This document shows positions 21,788 to 24,780 of a stretch of 24,780 bases of DNA, in pieces. The position numbers were made by a program, and so were the translations under genes. The stretch covers positions 1-24,780 of the forward strand of contig JALGZO010000074.1 of assembly GCA_025774865.1 (NCBI GenBank). The letters run 5' to 3'. The DNA comes from a bacterium (GTDB taxonomy: Bacteria; ARS69). A model generated the notes under the pieces. The model was given only the letters and a program-made list of their open reading frames with translations, had not been told where the DNA came from and ran no database searches. Each line of letters begins with the position of its first letter. Position 1 is the stretch's first letter.

Positions 21788-23686
21788 TCACTGCCGGGAG
21801 AGGTGCACGAGCTTCCGCGTCTGCGAGGAGCTCTCCGAGTCGAGGCGATAGAAGTACACGCCCCCCGCCACGCGGCGTCCATTCGAGGTGCCGTCCCAGG
21901 TGACGGCGTGCTCGCCGGCGGGAAGCTCGGCGTTCACGAGCGACGTGACGACGCGACCGGCCACGTCGTAGACCGTGACCTTCGCGTGCGAATCGCGACT
22001 CAAGGTGAACGCGATCTCCGTCCGCTGCCGGAAGGGGTTCGGTCGCGCCGGCGCGAGAGCCGTGCGGACGCCCCACGTCGGCGTCGTGATCTCGACCGGG
22101 CCGTAGAGGTCCTCCTCCCCCGCGACGCCGACGGCGCCGACCTTGTAGAAGTAAGTCGTGGAGGGTCGCACCTGCGAGTCCACCCAGCGGTAGGGGCTGT
22201 GCCCGCGCACGAGCTCGTCCGTGAGTCGCGTGTACTGGCCGTGCCGCGCGCGGCTCCGGTAAACGTGGAAGCCGTCGTGGTCGATCTCGAGCGACGTACT
22301 CCACTCGATCCCGATCCCCGGCGAGCGCAGATCGACCGTCGCCCGCAACCCGGACAGCTCGACCAGTGTCGGCTGGGCGAGGACCTCCATGCAGTAGAAG
22401 CCCTCGATGTCGTCGGCCGTGCTGGACGTTCCCGCGGTGTCGACGTCGGCCGTGAAGTAGATCTTCACGTTGCCGAGGTCCCGGTCGCTCAGCGTGAGCG
22501 ACGAGATCCCGGTGAACGACGAGATCGCCGTGCCCCCGTCGATCACTCCGTCGCCGTCCAGGTCGACCGAGTCGCCGTCCTGGAGCAGTAAATCGTCGTT
22601 CAGGAACAGCGCCTCGTTCGCGTTGGCGTCGACGTCCCAGATGTACGCGATGTCACCGTCCGCGTTCAGGTATGCGCCTTCGATCGAGCCCGAGACGATC
22701 TTGCCGCCTACCACGTCGCCCTCGCGGACGATGATGGCGCCGTTCTTCAGGATGAACTCGTCGGTGGCGGTGTCCCCGTCCGTGTCCCCCGTGAAGAAGA
22801 AATCGCCGGCCTCGTTGATTCCGGTGTAGTCGAAGTTGTCCCAGGCCTCACCCCCGATGCCGCCGACGGACAGGGGGATCATGTTGCCCTCCTGGACGAG
22901 GGTGCCGCCGAGAATCAGGCCCTCGCCGGTGACCACCATGGCGTTGTCGGACGCGGAGGTGCCTTCCATCTGCACCTCGGCGATGTAGTCGCTCGCGAGC
23001 TCCGAGAACCGGTAGTCGAAGCTGACGGTGTTCGCAGTGCTCAGAACGGCCGGCAGATTCGGCACGGCGTCGCCGCCGAGCAGGAGCGGTAGACCGGTCT
23101 CACCGAAGAACAGACCGCGGTTCTCCGTATTGCCTCCCTGGGTGCTCGTGAGTCCGCCGACCCAGAACGGGATGCCGTCGGCGCTGATACCGGGGCGGGA
23201 ACCGAACCGCCACCACTGGCCGGGAATGTGAGCGTAGGGGTCGCCTTCGACGGCGAGTGGATCGTCGTCCTTCCAGACCGAATCGAAATCACCGACCGGA
23301 CCCCCCGAGCCCGACGCGCTGTACGCGACCGACCCGGAGTTGTCCATGCCGTAGAAGCTCTCGAAGCTCTCCTGTACGAGGCCGCCGAACGTGCCCTCGG
23401 TCCGGATGTTGGCACCGGGTCCACCGCTGGCGTGGCCCCAGACGTGGCTGAGGGTGGTCGTTCCGTCGGTCGAGTTGACCGTCGCGGCGAAGCCGTCGGC
23501 GTGATTGACGGCCGTGTTGTTGATGGCGTTCACGGCGTGATTGGCGCCACCGGCAGGGTAGGGGTCGCCCTCGTTGAGGAGCGAGGACGCGACGAGAGTG
23601 CCGGCGGTGCCCGGAGCGCCGGCCAGGAGGCCGAGCGTCACCACGAGCGTCGTGCCGAACAGAACCTGTCGTAAGGATCGTGACAT
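21788..23686 (-). CDS. Secreted repeat protein with fibronectin-III-like region and FlgD-like sorting domain
   Basis: This is 632 residues from the ATG at 23686, which follows GGGAGGAG. An upstream in-frame start at 23806 would put the signal peptide 40 residues in. The signal peptide is MSRSLRQVLFGTTLVVTLG with cleavage near GTAG. Residues about 30-420 hold irregular repeats of the type x-I-N-N/E-x-G-x-x-x-x-x and x-L-x-x-G-D/N, such as ILKNGAIIVREGDVVGGK and FLNDDLLLQDGDSVDLDGDG. These are seen in surface proteins with NxxG tandem repeats. A DxDxDGxxD calcium-like loop is included. About 450-545 is a fibronectin-III-like unit (IEWSTSLEIDHDGFHVYRS, TYFYKVGAVG). The sorting domain ends the protein (APARPNPFRQRTEIAFTL, VYDVAGRVVTSL, AGGVYFYRLDS, RKLVHLSRQ). 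No enzyme motif is visible. Confidence 0.83.
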   Translation of the reverse strand: MSRSLRQVLFGTTLVVTLGLLAGAPGTAGTLVASSLLNEGDPYPAGGANHAVNAINNTAVNHADGFAATVNSTDGTTTLSHVWGHASGGPGANIRTEGTFGGLVQESFESFYGMDNSGSVAYSASGSGGPVGDFDSVWKDDDPLAVEGDPYAHIPGQWWRFGSRPGISADGIPFWVGGLTSTQGGNTENRGLFFGETGLPLLLGGDAVPNLPAVLSTANTVSFDYRFSELASDYIAEVQMEGTSASDNAMVVTGEGLILGGTLVQEGNMIPLSVGGIGGEAWDNFDYTGINEAGDFFFTGDTDGDTATDEFILKNGAIIVREGDVVGGKIVSGSIEGAYLNADGDIAYIWDVDANANEALFLNDDLLLQDGDSVDLDGDGVIDGGTAISSFTGISSLTLSDRDLGNVKIYFTADVDTAGTSSTADDIEGFYCMEVLAQPTLVELSGLRATVDLRSPGIGIEWSTSLEIDHDGFHVYRSRARHGQYTRLTDELVRGHSPYRWVDSQVRPSTTYFYKVGAVGVAGEEDLYGPVEITTPTWGVRTALAPARPNPFRQRTEIAFTLSRDSHAKVTVYDVAGRVVTSLVNAELPAGEHAVTWDGTSNGRRVAGGVYFYRLDSESSSQTRKLVHLSRQ

Positions 23687-23753
23687 GACTCCTCCCGCGG
23701 GGTGGAAGTCGGGAGCGGCGGATTCGCTTCGGTGGGTGGCGGCGGCGCAGGAA

Positions 23754-23778
23754 TCCGGCGGGCGAGCCCGCAGCCGGA
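23754..23778. other. Hairpin in the gap between two minus-strand secreted-protein genes
   Basis: TCCGGC (23754-23759) pairs with GCCGGA (23773-23778), with an inner GGGC/GCCC. There is no T-run on the minus side. It may end transcription of the gene at 23852 or lie in the leader of the next one. The rest of 23687-23851 shows nothing else that I can support. Confidence 0.3.
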
Positions 23779-23851
23779 GGGTACGTCCGGGAAGAACCGG
23801 ATTCAACGGTCAGCTTTTCGGGTGGCAAGGGCGCCGCGGCTCGCTATTCCC

Positions 23852-24780
23852 TCACCGCAGGATGACGAGCTTCCGCGTCTGTCGAAGCTCTCCCATCTCC
23901 AGTCGGTAGAGGTACGTGCCGCTGCTCACGTGATCCGCGTTCCACTGGACGGAAGAGCGACCGGCTTCGACTTCCTGGTCGAGGAGGGTCGCCACCTCCT
24001 GTCCGAGCACGTTGAACACGCGCAGGGTCACGTGACCGGAGCGAGGGAGTGCGAACCGAAACGTCGTCGCCGGTCGGAACGGGTTGGGATAGTTCTGCGC
24101 CAGCGAAAAGGTCGCGCTCGTGGCGGCGGCCGTCTCGACGACGGAGGTGGGACACATCGTGAGCTGAACCACGTACGTGCCGGCCTCGTCGGTCTGGGTC
24201 TCCCGAACCTGCACTCGGTAGGGATTCTCGGTCAGGAGCAGCGGGCCGCAATCGGCGCTCTCCGCAACCGTGAATGCTCCGCAGCTGGCGGCGGGTTGCC
24301 CTCGCCGGTTGACGAGACGCCACGAGACATCGAGCTCGTCGACCCCCGCCACCGCGACGTGGATCACGTGCCCTTCACTCGCGTTGAAGCTGATCAAATC
24401 GTTGTCGATCGGGTCCTCCAGCATTCCCACGACGACGGTCGAGTCGTCGCACGAGAGAAACGTGTCGTCACAAGTCAGACCGGCCGTGAGCGTCTGGAGG
24501 TGGGCGACGTAGCTTCCGGTCTCGCCAAGTGCTGCGCCGATCCGATCGCGAACCTCGATCCGGTAAGGGTTGCCGATGGTGGGGAGGTTCGCGCAGTCGC
24601 GGTTGTCGAGGTTTGAAAACGTGCCGCAGCTCGGGGCGGGCTTTCCGGCGGCGTCGAGCACTCGCCACTCCACCTCGAACCCGGGATCGAATGGATCGAT
24701 CTCGTCGAGCGTGAGGTTGAGAATCTCGCCGGGCACGACGTTGAAGCTCAACAGGTCGGTGTCGATACGGTCTTCGATCG
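23852..24780 (-). CDS. C-terminal part of a secreted repeat protein with type IX-like sorting domain
   Basis: The reading frame is open to the right edge, so the N-terminus lies outside. Two tandem beta-sandwich repeats of about 110 residues are visible. They start with IEDRIDTDLLSFN and LEDPIDNDLISFN, each containing a W-R-x-x-x-x-x-G-x-P-A-x-S-C-G-x-F motif, a second Cys (DC), and N-P-Y-R-I/V-x-V-R-x. The layout resembles pre-peptidase C-terminal-like domains. The paired Cys suggest a disulfide in each. The sorting domain is the most classical in the window: AQNYPNPFRPATTFRFAL, then LRVFNVLGQEVATLL, then SGTYLYRLEMG and a final RKLVILR. It ends at the TGA at 23852-23854. The passenger enzyme or adhesin, if any, is upstream and unseen. 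Confidence 0.83.
   Translation of the reverse strand, partial: IEDRIDTDLLSFNVVPGEILNLTLDEIDPFDPGFEVEWRVLDAAGKPAPSCGTFSNLDNRDCANLPTIGNPYRIEVRDRIGAALGETGSYVAHLQTLTAGLTCDDTFLSCDDSTVVVGMLEDPIDNDLISFNASEGHVIHVAVAGVDELDVSWRLVNRRGQPAASCGAFTVAESADCGPLLLTENPYRVQVRETQTDEAGTYVVQLTMCPTSVVETAAATSATFSLAQNYPNPFRPATTFRFALPRSGHVTLRVFNVLGQEVATLLDQEVEAGRSSVQWNADHVSSGTYLYRLEMGELRQTRKLVILR

Noticed and set aside
1-24780. CRISPR array, transposase, prophage or tRNA gene
   Set aside because: No regularly spaced direct repeats, transposase-like ORFs with terminal repeats, phage genes or cloverleaf sequences were recognised on either strand.

Overview
The window is GC-rich, densely coded bacterial DNA with no rRNA, tRNA, transposon or CRISPR array that I can see. 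Five separate coding regions end in a FlgD-like Ig / type IX (Por) secretion-type C-terminal domain, recognisable as an N-P-x-x-R-P-N-P-F-type entry strand, then a V-x-D-x-x-G-R strand, then G-x-Y-F/L-x-R-L and a terminal R-K-L-x-I-L-R. With the Omp85-like surface antigen, DhnA-type aldolase and high GC, this suggests an uncultured FCB-group lineage (Candidatus Eisenbacteria or a close relative). That placement is inference from family content, not from a marker gene.

Layout. 1-484: tail of a secreted protein, probably a subtilase, with a frameshift in its sorting domain. 577-3453: a single-polypeptide fusion of a peptidase-MA-like metalloprotease, a TolB-like propeller and an Omp85-like beta-barrel. 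3558-5813: PcrA/UvrD helicase with a TTG start. 5820-11677 (minus): one giant secreted protein of about 1952 residues, split by a probable 1-base deletion near 10914. It carries a purple-acid-phosphatase-like phosphoesterase, eight ASH (choice-of-anchor D) repeats interspersed with three copies of an unrecognised module of about 215 residues, and a sorting domain. 11922-13300 (minus): a lipoprotein propeller translationally coupled to a TMEM14-like membrane protein. 13359-14090: a Crp/Fnr-family regulator, divergent from that pair.

14091-14613 is the only gene-free stretch over 300 bases. It is packed with perfect hairpins and ends in an intrinsic-terminator-like element, so it probably encodes an unidentified structured RNA. 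14614-15690: class I (DhnA/FbaB-type) fructose-bisphosphate aldolase. 15748-17787 (minus): secreted FG-GAP/PQQ-like propeller protein with a sorting domain. 17897-19515: a 72-residue small protein overlapping a PLP-dependent aromatic-L-amino-acid-type decarboxylase. 19696-20541: an EEIAWGQR-type polytopic membrane protein behind a very good extended -10 promoter. 20648-21657: a lipoprotein and a small secreted protein joined by an ATGA overlap. 21788-23686 (minus) and 23852-24780 (minus, open at the edge): two more secreted proteins with sorting domains.

The unifying theme is envelope and secretion. Most non-housekeeping genes carry signal peptides, lipoboxes, beta-barrel or TM segments, or type IX-like sorting domains. 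The best candidates for something undescribed are the structured RNA at about 14160-14544, the repeated cysteine-bearing module of the giant phosphoesterase protein, and the small protein coupled to the decarboxylase.
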